From Boswellia sacra (lineage: Eukaryota; Streptophyta; Magnoliopsida; Sapindales; Burseraceae), in contig SNVD02001400.1 of the NCBI GenBank assembly GCA_013180625.2, positions 496,001 through 560,000 of the forward strand: DNA of 64,000 nucleotides. The letters are read 5' to 3'. This document shows, in pieces, positions 24,231-35,603 of this stretch (its first letter is position 1; every line of letters starts with the position of its first letter). The notes beneath the pieces were generated by a model, which saw only the letters and a program-made list of their open reading frames with translations, ran no database searches and was not told the DNA's origin. The translations under genes were made by a program, and so were the position numbers.

Positions 24231-25448
24231 CTTACTCAGTTGCCACTCGCTCATCCCCAACCGTTAGATTAATCGTATGGCAAGAAAACATGACACATGT
24301 AATGTGCCCGTTGCATTCTAGCTGTGGCTGAAACTTTGAACAAAAAATTAGCAATGTTATATAGATGGAATCTTAAATACAAAATGATATAACACCTTCA
24401 ATTTTGTACTATATTACACATCAATATTTCTTATTTTGATTTTTATATATTTATTTTACGATTTACTTAACGGCATAACAATTTTGTCTATATTATATTA
24501 TTATTTATAATTTGATTTTTATTAATTTAAAGATTTTGTTATTATTTATAAGATCAATATAATGCTTAAATATTAGATAAAAGTTCATTTTTTTAAAAGC
24601 ATTGTTATATTATTTGTATATTATATAATATAAAAAAATTATACTAGACGAGCAAACCCGGATCCAGCCGAACCCGGGTGGGTGCCCGGAGTTTTATGAT
24701 TCCCAATGCTGATGATAGCCAGGAACCACCGCAATGGCGTATACTACGGTGCCTATATACTTGTGTTAATATAATTTGTCCTCTTCTGTTCTATCCCGTC
24801 ACTGGCAGAATTTTTTTTTTTTTTTTCTCAAAGTGAAACCAGACGGAAGTTTTCAGGTAGCGGTGTAACATCACCTGAGCTGCGGCAAAGGACCGGCATC
24901 GAGGAGGCGAGGGTATGCTAATGTTATAGATAGATTCATTCGATGTCCAATTACAAAATAATAATTATGAAGCTGGATATATATGAAAATCTAGCACGTT
25001 TGCAATGCATGCTTGTGACCCTGACAGATTATTAAGTGGTGAAAAATCTACCTGTTAAACCAATAGCCCTTCTGTAAAAATCACCTACTCATCCGATTAA
25101 GTCCTGAAGAATTGTTCAACATATATAATATAGGACTAGATGGCATTTTTTTGCGCTTTCTTCTTCAAATAATTATCTTCATTTCTATTTATCTTGTCTG
25201 TCATATCTCAACAGCTAACTTACAGCCAGCAAAAGTTTTTTAGTATTTGATTACATGACGTGCACAGACGTATTTACAATATGTCTCAAAAAGAGAAATC
25301 ACAAAGTACATCATAACACGTTTCTTCTTCATTTCAGACTACTCTAGGAATTCAAAAGTTATCAAAAATATATCAGGCACTGGCATGGCATTCCTCTCAA
25401 TCCCAAGCGAAATTTTGCAAAACAAGCACGCCCGGATGGTTCCCAGGC
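24231..25448. other. Non-coding region downstream of ELIP
   Basis: AT-rich to 24640, then a GC-rich island at 24650-24760 (GAACCCGGGTGGGTGCCCGG) and a T-run (24808-24825) followed by GGTAGCGGTGTAACATCACC. This might be a piece of a mobile element, but no family is recognisable. The last 150 bp should contain the ELIP 3' untranslated region. Confidence 0.3.
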
Positions 25449-26188
25449 CTATATAAGAGCACCTCCCTTAACGAACTCCGTGAAAGCCAAAGCAACCAGA
25501 CCCAACATGGCGAACCTCCCATTCCATAACTCAGCATCTGATGTCATAAACCCTTCTGACATCGACTCTGCGCTCACGCCTTTGAATAAAGGAATTAGAG
25601 ATGCAAGTGAGAGCAGCAGGGTTGTTCCTGCGAACCATGTCAGCCCGCCGTCGGATATCTGAGCAAACACATCCTGGCCCTTGGCTAACTCCATTGCCAT
25701 TGCAGCTATAAACCCTGTCATGGCCAGCCTGCCGTTGATCCTCTCCGGAGCAGGCCCACTGAATGCCATCACATCAGAGAACTTTGTGCTTATCTGTCAC
25801 AAGAAGAATCATGTCATGTCAGAATTAATTAAGCACAAAACAAACTTCTTTGCTTTCTACCATATAATATATGTCAGAATGTTTGATTTGATTTACCTTT
25901 GGTGCCGGCGTTGTCGTCTGCTTCTTTAGCTCCTCCTAAAGAAGTTGAAGCAGAAAGTACTTAATTAGGTTGAATCATTTCTGAAGAGAAACAAACAAGA
26001 TCTGCAACTCAGATTAGTTATTCACTTACCTCAGCCATGCAACGCACTGAAACGCAGGCATTTCTTCCCGTCCGTGGAACGTTCTTGACAGGGTTGAACT
26101 GGCTTACTTCCCTTGATCTGTTTGTAACACGTGTCACTGGCCTTCCGAGGATAGAAGATTGAGCAGCAAGTGAAACTGAAACTGCCAT
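25449..26188 (-). CDS. ELIP: Early light-induced protein (ELIP), chloroplast
   Basis: ELIPs are thylakoid proteins of the chlorophyll a/b-binding superfamily. They appear in high light, cold or greening and are thought to bind free chlorophyll and dissipate energy. Exons on the minus strand are 26188-26030, 25935-25897 and 25793-25449. All splice junctions are GT-AG and in phase 0, giving 180 aa, close to the usual length. Exon 1 is a Ser/Arg/Val-rich transit peptide ([17 protein letters not shown]) and ends near the likely cleavage area VSVRCMAE. Exon 2 is a charged and Pro/Thr linker. Exon 3 holds the three membrane helices. Helix 1 has the chlorophyll-binding motif ERINGRLAM (residues 83-91), helix 2 is [20 protein letters not shown] and helix 3 has ELWNGRFAM (154-162). 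No defect is visible. Confidence 0.96.
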
Positions 26189-26320
26189 CTCAACTCACAC
26201 TCTAATAACTGCAAGACGTTACAGGAAATATTCGGAAGCGAAATCAAGAACTGAGAATGTAGCGGTGCAAACTTATGATGGCCTCCCAACTTAAGTTTCA
26301 TGTTGAGAGTAGGTGGGTAG

Positions 26321-26330
26321 ATATTTATAG
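26321..26330 (-). promoter_or_regulatory. TATA box of the ELIP gene
   Basis: The minus strand reads CTATAAATAT about 135 bp upstream of the ATG. This leaves room for a 5' untranslated region of about 100 bases. Confidence 0.75.
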
Positions 26331-26342
26331 CAGGGGAGTTGA

Positions 26343-26656
26343 GGGAAGTAGTGGATATTTTGGTTCCACGTCGTCTGCATCATTTCTCTGAAGTGGGATA
26401 CTGTGGCTACCATATTCACCAGAAAATATCTCATCAGTGAGTGACGGGCGGGGCCAGCGGTGTTCCTCTAGGTTTCGAGGGAAGTGGTGGATATTTTGGT
26501 TCCACGTCGTCTGTATATTTTCTCTAAAGTTAAGTGGTTCACGTGGGAATATTTGTCCACACATGACATATAGTGCTAGTGACGTGGCTGCCATATTCGC
26601 CAGCAAATATCTCACCAGTGAGTCCCGGCCCAGTGGTGTTCTAGGTTTTGAGTTAA
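26343..26656 (-). promoter_or_regulatory. Tandemly duplicated ELIP promoter module with evening-element and ACGT boxes
   Basis: Two diverged copies (about 26343-26475 and 26480-26656) share the order GTGGATATTTTGGTTCCACG-TCGTCTG, TTTCTCT.AAGT, GTGGCT.CCATATTC.CCAG, AAATATCTCA.CAGTGAGT and GTGTTC..TAGGTTT. The proximal copy has a perfect evening element AAAATATCT (26423-26431) and the distal copy the near match CAAATATCT (26604-26612). Both have CCACGTCG. The distal copy also has a CACGTGG G-box (26540-26546) and GACGTGGC (26581-26588), which the proximal copy lacks. In Arabidopsis, evening elements coupled to ACGT boxes are linked to cold and light control of ELIP-type genes. The same role here is inferred. 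Confidence 0.75.
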
Positions 26657-26970
26657 GCGACGACTAGAGCATTCTAGTGATAGTGACAATCATACGAAGA
26701 AGAATACGAAATTCATTAATTCCCTTTCCTCTTACTTGACACGAGATACAATAGATATTGACACGTTGTTTCCTTCCACTAGGCAGCTTGTTTAATTGCT
26801 TATAGTGGTTAGCTAATTTAATTAGCTTCTGATTATGCTAAGCCTGTTTTGGGCTCCAGGGATTTGTTCCAAATTGCTTTTGGCCAGAGATGGTAGTTTT
26901 TAAAGTTTTAGGTTAAGTGACTAAGAGTTATCAACATGAAATGCAACAAAGTTCATGAATTGTACATATA

Positions 26971-27507
26971 GGGCGTGTTTGATATGCTGTATAACGCTGC
27001 ATTGTATAGTATTAAGAAATTATACTACGTTTGGTGCGGAACTGTATAGTATAACGCGTATACTGTAGCGACACTGTAGCGGATACTGTAGCGGCACTGT
27101 TTGCATAAAAGTTGAGTGTTTTTATACCAAGCCTACCCATAGTATTACACCGTATAAGCTTATTTTTGTCTCAATCTTCACTAATAAATACAAAAAAATT
27201 ATATAAATTAAATATTTATATATTTATATAATTAATAAATAATTTATTAAATATTTAAATAAATAAAAAATTTAATAATTAAATTTTTATATTAGAAATA
27301 ATTTTAATTATTATTTAAATTTATTTTATATTTAAATTAAATGTTTCATATTATAATTTTTTGGGTTTTATCTAATACAACAATGTTCTATCAAATATAG
27401 TATAGTATTATATTTTATCTAATCTTATCCTATACTATTCAATCCAATCCAATCCAAATAAATTTACGCTATCCTATACAATGTTATACAACGTATCAAA
27501 CATGCCC
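26971..27507. mobile_element. MITE, probably PIF/Harbinger (Tourist-like)
   Basis: The ends are inverted copies of GGGC[GA]TGTTTGATA, with similarity running about 25 bp (26971-26995 and 27483-27507). They are flanked by the trinucleotide ATA on both sides. The 537-bp body has no coding content, is very AT-rich in the middle (27180-27360) and contains a short array of CTGTAGCG near 27063-27096. TIR sequence and 3-bp duplication fit Harbinger MITEs. Confidence 0.82.
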
Positions 27508-27510
27508 ATA

Positions 27511-28103
27511 ATGTTTATTTACCTTTCACTTCGTTAACTGCTTCTTCTCAGGATCATCTGAGCAGATAATCGGAATCCCACCAATAGCCTGCTTCTCGTT
27601 GTGCATATATTTTGCCAGGGGCTTAGGCCTTTTTATTAAAAATACAAGTCACTCATGATCATCCTACCCTTTGAATTCCTTTTAAATTGTATATGAAGGA
27701 CCCATGACTGTAATTTACCTTGAATGTCAAATACTGCCAATTATTTCATGAAGAGTACCTTGTGGAAATCTACCACATGAACTTGAATTAATCAGTAGAA
27801 AAAACAGAGCAACATTCATAATGTAGGACCAGGATTCTCTCCTGATTTGAACTTTACTTGAATAAAATGCAAACATATGATTAGTAGTTAATACAAAATA
27901 CAAAAGGGAGGAGAAAGAATGCAATGAATCTTAACCACTTATAGTTAATAAAATTCACGTGGTACAAAATCTGCAAAAGCTCTGATAAAACTTAAATCAG
28001 GAGAAGATCCTATCCCCATAATGTAACTGTTTTCCCTTGACAACTATCTGTTAGCATGACATTCAAATTTTATAAAGCAAAATCAGGATAAGGGAGACGC
28101 TCG
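27511..28103. other. Non-coding spacer
   Basis: No gene, terminal repeat or conserved site seen between the MITE and the hAT element. Confidence 0.4.
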
Positions 28104-28111
28104 CTCTAAAG

Positions 28112-31100
28112 TAGGGGTGTTTATCAGTTTAGATCCAATGGATTTAGCTAATAACTAATCGAATCCAATAATGATCGGTTTATAGATTTTTCAATCCAAT
28201 CCGATCCAATCAAAGATTGAAATCTAATCCAATTCAATTTTTTTAAAAAAAATCATCTGATCTGATTTGATCCGATCCAATCCGAACTTTAAAAAAAGTT
28301 AAAAAAATCCAATTTGTTCCAATAAAAACACAAGTTAGAACTTAAAGTTACTGAGCAAATTAAAATATTGGTAAACTATAATATAATACATAAAAATTCA
28401 TTTATAAATTAATTAATATTCCTAAATAAAAATTTAAATCATCCCATTACAAATATTATAATTTAAATAAATTTATAGGACTCATGCAATAAGCTGCCAT
28501 GACAATATGGAACTTGGAACAGTTTATTACTGCATTATTATATTAACTCAATGTCATCCACACATACTAAAGAATGCCTTGCAAACATGAATAAATAACT
28601 GATAGTTTTTGTATTGAAACAACTATCACTGACATGAAAAAAAAAACAATTCATGAAATAAAAAATAACAATAACTAAGTTATATTTATACTTACCGATT
28701 ACACATAGCACAGATTCATTATATCAATGATCATCAAACGTATTTTCTGGTGTAACACCCAAAACTTCTACAATAGACCAAAAAAGGGCTACTTAGAATA
28801 AAAAAATAACTTGAAATAAAGATAATAATAAATAGAAAAAATTAAATATAACATAATATTTAGCTATTTACCTGGCTCAATTTCTTCAATTTCATCCATC
28901 ATTTCACGAAGGTTAATTTTTTATGAAGAACACAACCAGTTTTGTCCACAAATGAGTGCTTCTACTGTCCTTGAAGAAAATGAACTTCGAAATGGATCAG
29001 GAATACGACCACCAGTACTAAATGATGATTCAGAGGCTACAGTAGAAAGCGGTATAGCTATAACATCTCTAGCAGCATGAGATAAAATCTTATATCTAGA
29101 AGAATTAATCTTCCACCAAGCCAAGATGTCAAAATTGTTATTCTCTAGATTCTCACATGATTCCATCAAATATGATCAACCTTTGATTTGCACTCTACAC
29201 TATTAGTCTCTTTCAAAATCTTCATATAGCCAAAATCAAATAACATATCAGCATCAATTTCATCACTGTCAAGTTCTACATCATTCCCTTCATGCTTATT
29301 ATCTTCAATTTCTATAGTGTCAGAGTAAAGCAATTTATATTGATCATATAAATCACTTAAAGTTTGTCTCACTTTAGCAGTCAACTCAGTAGCTATACTT
29401 TTACCATACGACAAGGCAAAACAATATCTCAAAAGGGGTTCCTTATGGCGAGGACCAAGCAAAAAAACAACAAATAAATAATGATTTATCTTTTTATAGC
29501 TTCCCAATATTTTTCATACTTCAACTTCATATTTTCAGCCATTAACTTTAAGAATTGGTCATCACTCCTAGACCAAGTGTTCAGTTGTGTGTAAATCAAA
29601 CTCAATTGACACAAAAAGGTATTAGAGGTCACATATAAAGAACCATAAAATTTTAAAGTGGTATCATAAAAAACCCTCAAAAATTTTATAAAACAACGAA
29701 CATAATCTCAATCCAATGAAGTAGCAGCCCCCTTCTTTTCATTCAAACAAAACTCACGAACATACTGTGTATCTTGATCCTCTAAGCGCTCAAAAGCCTT
29801 TTGAAACTTTTCTGAAGCTTCTAACATTAAATAAGTGGAATTCCACCTAGTTGGAACATCTATAGAAAGAAGCTTTTTTGAAGTAAGTTTTTCTCGCTCC
29901 ACACATGCCTTAAATTTTTTCAATCTTGCATGGGAAGATCTAACATATCTAACCACATTACAAATTCTAGTGATTGACTCATGGTAATCTGTCAACCCTT
30001 CTGTGACAACAAGCTTTAGTATATGTGCACTACACCTCACATGCATAAACTCACCCTTCGTTATTGATCTACTCTAATTATTTATTGCCTTTGACAAGTA
30101 TGCAATAGCCAAATCATTAGAACTAGCATTATCAATAGTTACTGTAAATACTCTCTCAATGCCCCATTATAATAGACATGTCTCAATTTGCTTGCCTATT
30201 GCATCACCTTTGTGGTCTTCAATTAAACAAAAATTTAAGATTTTCTTTTGTAACCTCCAATTATCATCTATACAATGAGCAATAAGACACATGTAATTAA
30301 GATTTTGTACGGAGTCCAGGTATCTGTGGTAAGGCAAATCCTTTGACGACCTCTAACAAAAAAATCTTTCAAAGCTTGCTTTTCTTTTTTATAGTTGCAA
30401 GGAGTCACGTGCAACTGTAAGGCGTGAAGGAACTTAAAATCTAAGTTCAAGCACTTTACACATCTCCTTAAACCCCTCACCTTCAACAACTCTAAATAGA
30501 AACTCATCAATTATGATAAATTTAGCAATTGCTTCCCTACATGCTTCAGCACTATAACTTAAGGCAACAAGTTTGCCTGCCTCCTTCCCATTTTTACTAG
30601 GCTCATAAGATAAGGTTTTTTGTTTCTTGTCTCTTAAGCCAGTAAATTTTGGACATTTTTCTCTTATGTGAATCAACAAATTTGAGGTTCCATTTTTTTT
30701 AGACCCCACAAGCATATTCTTTGTTACAATGTCGACATTTGGCCCTAGGCTTATCTGGATCAGTACCTATTTTTATAAAATATTCCCATACCATTGAAGA
30801 GGGTTTACTAGGTTTCCTCTTACTCATAAGCAATTCTTCAGACATAGGAATTATTGGAGCGTCATTATCAATGAGCATACCTTCGATGGTCTGAATATTA
30901 TTTGTTGCCATTAGAGTCATTAAACTTTTCTCTTTATCCATTGGAGTGGACATCTATGTTAAGAAAAAGTGAAAAAAAAAAACTAGTTAGAAACATAATC
31001 AACTACCTTCAACCGTTGACATGAATATCTCTAACAATTTAGGCTTAGACCTCTAAGAGCATTATACTATCATTGAAGTTCAACGTTTCTAAATTTATAT

Positions 31101-31858
31101 AATTTTTTTAATTACAAGAAACAAAGATTAAAAAATTGAACTAACGCTTTAAATTAACTAGTTACCAAAAAAGAAGAAGTTCCCATCATGATTTTGTTTT
31201 GTCTTCTTCTTACTTGCCAACATGTAATTGAATAAAGAAAAAAATTAGAAAGAATGATGATTATTAATTTAATATTATTAAAAGGTGACATTGCAAATGC
31301 AAAGTTGTGTAAGTGGTGTCTAGAAAGTGGGAGACATGAATCAAACAAATTGGTTGCCATATATTATTTATTAATAAAAATAATTAATTATAAAATTTAC
31401 TTATTCTAAAGATTGATTTGGATGATCGATATTGATGCACACAAAAGTAAAAAACTAGAAAATGTATGAGAAATGCACCTTTTTCATTCGAATCTATGAC
31501 TTAGTTGACAAGAAGAAGAATAAGAGACAGTGTCACGACGGCTGTGGAAGAGAAAAAAAAAGTGTAAATTACTTAATTTAGGGTTAAATAATTTTTTTAC
31601 ATTAAAATTATAAATTTTTAATGGGTTGGGTTACTTTTAATTTTTATATTACATAGTTTAATTTATTACTTATTATATGGATTGGATCGGTTTATGATGA
31701 ACTTTTATAATAGCATGTGTTATCCAATCCAATTAAGTCGGTTTTCAAAAATTTCAATCCAATCTAATCTGTCAATCAATCAAATCCAAATAAAATTGGA
31801 TCGGTTTGGATTGGATCGATCAGTTTGAGCGGATTAGATTTGATTTTGAACACCCTTA
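28112..31858 (-). mobile_element. hAT-superfamily DNA transposon (3.7 kb), decayed
   Basis: The ends are TAGGGGTGTTTA and, inverted, TAAGGGTGTTCA. The 8-bp target duplication is CTCTAAAG on the left (28104-28111) and CTCTAGAG on the right (31859-31866), one mismatch. Many GGATTGG/CCAATCC subterminal motifs lie within the outer 250 bp at both ends, as expected for transposase binding in hAT elements. The body encodes a broken transposase on the minus strand. Confidence 0.93.
28921..30953 (-). pseudogene. hAT transposase (RICESLEEPER/ZBED type), multiply frameshifted
   Basis: Reading from the Met at 30953, the protein shows a BED zinc finger (AKCRHCNKEYACG then NLLIHIREKCPKF). A shift at about 30710 breaks the finger after the Gly. 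Next come KDFFVRGRQRICLTTDTWT (RNase H-like start), CSAHILKLVVTEGL, DVPTRWNSTYLMLE, MAENMKLKYEKYWE (linker before the C-terminal domain) and the hAT dimerisation domain DILAWWKINSSRYKILSHAA to VASESSFSTGGRI. The pieces lie in at least six frames separated by shifts and stops, so no active enzyme is made. Its order and content match a complete ancestral transposase. Confidence 0.92.
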
Positions 31859-32845
31859 CTCTAGAGGTAGTATCAATACTTATTTCAAGTACTTAAGATG
31901 TAGATTTCTTGCTTAAAGAAGGAAGAAAATGATTTTACTTCCAGAGTTTCACACACTTCAATTTATCCATTTGTAATTATTTTCTATGAGTCTTTGCAAA
32001 TTTATACTCATATTTAGAAAACATACTGGAATTATTGTGTCCACCAACTTGGTCAATTGGCACAGTATCACATATCTTCTTTCAAATTCTCTTCTGTAAG
32101 CTTTAGCACCAAAGAACCAATGTTATCATCAAGGTTTTCAACAACATATATATATATAAGTGAAAATTAAAGAGCCATCCAAGTACAAAAGATTCCACAT
32201 CCCACCAAAACTCATTCATTGGATAAGAATTTGTTTAGGGAAAATGCTGAAAAACTAGAGTTACAATTTTCCTTGAAAATTTGTTGGATAATTTTTTTTT
32301 TTTTAATTTTAATATGAATCAAAGCATGAGAGATCACAATTTAAAAGAATGGAAGAGGCTAACACACCACGGATCGAGATTATGTCATCTCCTCATGGAG
32401 AAGCCATGCCAAAGCTAACTAAGGAGGGGTACAGTGATACTTTGCTGCCAGATTGGCGAAACGAGAATATATGTTATCTTCTGTGAACCTCGAAGGAGTA
32501 GTCTATTGCAGGAAACATAAGATAATGAAATAACTGTTGCAAACAAAAAAAATTAAAAAAAAAATTAAAGTTTTGATTGCATATATATATGTATATATGT
32601 TTGGATTTAGTATCTTCTCTTTCCATACACCTATTGATATACTCTCAGCAGGAAAACTCTTAACAATTGCCTTGCCACCAAAGAAACCTCGGCCAAGAGG
32701 GCCATAGGCTACCATCCTGATACCAAGCTCTCTAGGAAGAAGGTTAGAAAAGTTAAGGCATTTGGCACATTTGGTATAAAAACCCCTAACTGATTTGCAC
32801 ATTTGGTAATATCTACAGAACAAAACCAAGTGCCAAATATTGAAA

Positions 32846-34088
32846 GGGAGAAGGCCACCAACACCCTAAGGTTTGGCAAAACTAGCAGTCAAGGACAGTC
32901 AAACATTAACTATCATATCCATCCCTATCCTTAACTGTCATGAAGAGAATATGACTTTTGACCTAGAATATATAATGCAACTACCAAAACACCCTCCATT
33001 ATACTACTAAAATTAATAAAATAATATTTTACTTTTTTATATATAAAATGATAAAATAATAATAATAATAATAAGTTTCTTCATCTTCATCTTCAAATTC
33101 CTAAAATTTATAGCCTTCTCCATATAACAATAAGGCTGCCATCTCTTTCCTCTCTCTCCCTCCACTACTGTAACCTTTGCCAGAAATCCTTCCTAGCATT
33201 CACAGTCCTCTCTTTCCTTTCCTCTTCCTCCGCTGCAGCCTTCGCCAAAAAATCATCCCAATCCTTCGTCGCTTTTATCTCCTTCTTTTTTTTGTTATTT
33301 TGCTCCTAACTTGGCATCAGGCATTGGTGGTTCTCCGATTGAATCAGAATGGAGGAACACATGGGTGGATGGTTTGGTGGTTGTAATAAATTAATTTTTG
33401 TTTTATTTTCAACTCGATTCCTATTTTCTATTTGATCTTCTTTAAAAAAATATATCAAGAAATCAGATTGCTTGAATTGGTGGTGTGTTGTGAAGTGATT
33501 GGATTTGTGGTTTTTGGTTGGTGTTATGCATTGTGATGGCGGTGTGCAGTTGGGATTTGGTTGGTGTTGATGCAATTTGGGTTGGTTGCATTTTGTTGAT
33601 GGGATTTGTTTAGATCCCATTTTGGTACTACCAAGGAGAGGAAACAGCAGGGGCGACGACAGTGATGGTGGAGATAGAGGAGAGGAATGGCAGTGGTTTT
33701 TTGTTGGGCATGATTTTGAGTTTCTTCAATGTGGATATTGGTTAAATGAATGTATAAAATATTTTGTTGGGTATTGATTTTTATGGATGAATGTTGTATG
33801 GTTGTTTTTGTTGAATTTACTTTTTTTCTTGGTTTAATTTTTGTTTTTTTAGCTTCATCACCCCCCTAAAATGGGTTTTTATGATTTATTAATTTTTTTG
33901 TTATAACACATGTCCTTTTTTTAATTCTACTCTTAAATTTTCATTGTCATATATTGTCTAAAGTGCCCTTATCTTGTTAAAAGTTAAACTAACAGTAGTT
34001 AAAGTAGGGATAGATATGTCAGTTTAATGTTTGATTGTCCTTAACAACACTTTTGCCAAACCTTTGGGGTGTTTGTGGACTTCTCCCG
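32846..34088. mobile_element. Non-autonomous Mutator-like element (long terminal inverted repeats)
   Basis: The first and last ~95 bp are inverted copies (GGGAGAAG.CCAC.AACACCC at the tip, then GGTTTGGCAAAA and CAATCAAACATTAA-like sequence). They are roughly 80% alike by eye. Flanks are ATATTGAAA (32837-32845) and ATATTAAAA (34089-34097), a 9-bp duplication with one mismatch, typical of Mutator. The 1.24-kb body has no transposase. Small frames around 33180-33780 have no recognisable product. It lies in an intron of reductase pseudogene 1. Confidence 0.87.
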
Positions 34089-34450
34089 ATATTAAAAGAG
34101 AAATGGTCAAAATATGCCAAGAAACCTGCAGAGTGGTATTATATCATTTTCAATGTCACGAGTCCATAGTGAGTATTCTATTTGCAAGGCTGTCATAGGA
34201 TGAACTGCATGTGCTATCCTTGCTGTACCTATACTAGGTTCAAATAACCAGTATATTTTATATTTCCCTCCTTTAATAGCTTCTTAAGCTCCCCCATCTA
34301 TTTCATAACATAAAAACTATATCATATTTCCTTATCTAGTTTAAGGAAAAGAAAATGAGTAGCAGATGTCGAATCAACAAATAAGAAATACCTCTGACAT
34401 TATAAGTACTCTTACAATATCCTCTATTGGCACTAAAGTGTCCACACAAT

Positions 34451-35603
34451 TCTTGCTAGGAGTGCGACCAAAGTCCCTCATCAGCTAGACATTGGAAGGA
34501 TCGTGGGTATATAAATATGGATAAGATCTCCATTAGTATGAGGCCTTTTGGGTAGAATCCAAAAGCAAATCCATGCAGACTTAGGCCTAAAGTGGACAAT
34601 ATAATATCAAAGTAGAGTTTTATGTGGTTCATAGTCTCAAGAAATGTTATCAGAGCCCAGACCTAGACTCAGCCAAGAGAATACGTGGAGAAGATTCTTG
34701 GAGTGTATAACAAGGTTGGTGGACCTCGATTATTTTTTTTTTTTGGAAATGTTACTCAGTAATATGAATCCGAAAAAGTTATAATGTACAAAAATCCAAG
34801 GGGCATACCCCAAGAATTACAATAAGGACGTAAAGTCTAAACTTATAATCCAACATAAGATAGAAAATAAAGGCCACAAGTGACCTAAAACAAAGTAAAA
34901 AAGCCACAAACGGCCTTAACAATATAAATGAGAAATGACCACAAACTGTCTAAATAAAAAAAAATGCAAGAGCTTTAACCCTTCTTGTTTTTTTTTCTTT
35001 TTACCCTTCTTTACTGTGGTAGTTGGGGTGTTCGAATGAGTATGATCAATCCTATCAGATTGATCATCATCACTAAGCCCATTCAAATGCTCAAAACGAG
35101 TAGCAGAAAACTCAGGAGGAATCAGCCCTGAGGAAATAGATGCCTCACGATTTGTAGAAGGTGGACCTCGATTATGCCAAACTAAAGGCCTCAGTTAAAG
35201 CTCACGATTGGGTCTATGGTTAGATTCTATTATACCACGTGGTATGCTCCAGATGCTTCATGGATGTATCCTAGCCCCAACACAATGAAGAGGAGTTGTC
35301 CCGGATAAAGTAGCTCTCGAGATAGCAGAACTTGATGGAGTGGACAGATGAATGGTTGTTTAAGGGAAAGCCTAAAAAAATATCACAATAATGTGGTCCT
35401 TTGTTCGAGTGGAGGATTGTCGGGAGTACGACCAAAGTCCCACATCGGCTAAACATGGAGAGGATCACGGGTGTATAAGTATAGACAAGATCTCCATTGG
35501 TATGAGGCCTTTTTAGTAGAATCCAAAAGCAAATCTATGCGGACTAAGGCCCAAAGTGGACAATACTATACCAAAGTGAAGTTTTATGTGGTCCATAATC
35601 TAA
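34451..35603 (+). mobile_element. TRIM (terminal-repeat retrotransposon in miniature)
   Basis: Two ~190-bp direct repeats (34454-34642 and 35419-35603) both read GGAGT.CGACCAAAGTCCC, GACAAGATCTCCATT-like sequence, TATGAGGCCTTTT, AATCCAAAAGCAAATC, CCCAAAGTGGACAATA-like sequence and TTTTATGTGGT. After the first repeat comes TGTTATCAGAGC, a near match to the initiator tRNA-Met primer site. Before the second is a short purine-rich GAGTGGAGGAT. Apart from a secondary insertion the internal region is about 350 bp and non-coding. Host sequence ACAAT is on both sides (34446-34450 and 35604-35608). Removing the element plus one ACAAT restores the exon sequence seen in the second reductase copy. Three bases at the left end (TCT) are unexplained. 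Confidence 0.88.
34734..35159 (-). mobile_element. Poly(A) retroposon (SINE, 5'-truncated LINE or processed fragment) inside the TRIM
   Basis: The 16-bp sequence GGTGGACCTCGATTAT flanks the insert perfectly (34718-34733 and 35160-35175). The insert begins with a T-run on the plus strand, i.e. a poly(A) tail on the minus strand. Duplication length and tail are the marks of target-primed reverse transcription. In sense (minus) direction the first 200 bases are open (ISSGLIPPEFSATRFEHLNG, then a Lys-rich KKGKKKKKQ) and the rest looks like untranslated sequence. I cannot assign the source family. Confidence 0.85.

Noticed and set aside
33177..33777. Open frames on both strands inside the Mutator-like element
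   Set aside because: No transposase or captured-gene similarity. Composition is low-complexity (Phe/Leu- and His/Pro-rich) and they do not join by splice sites.
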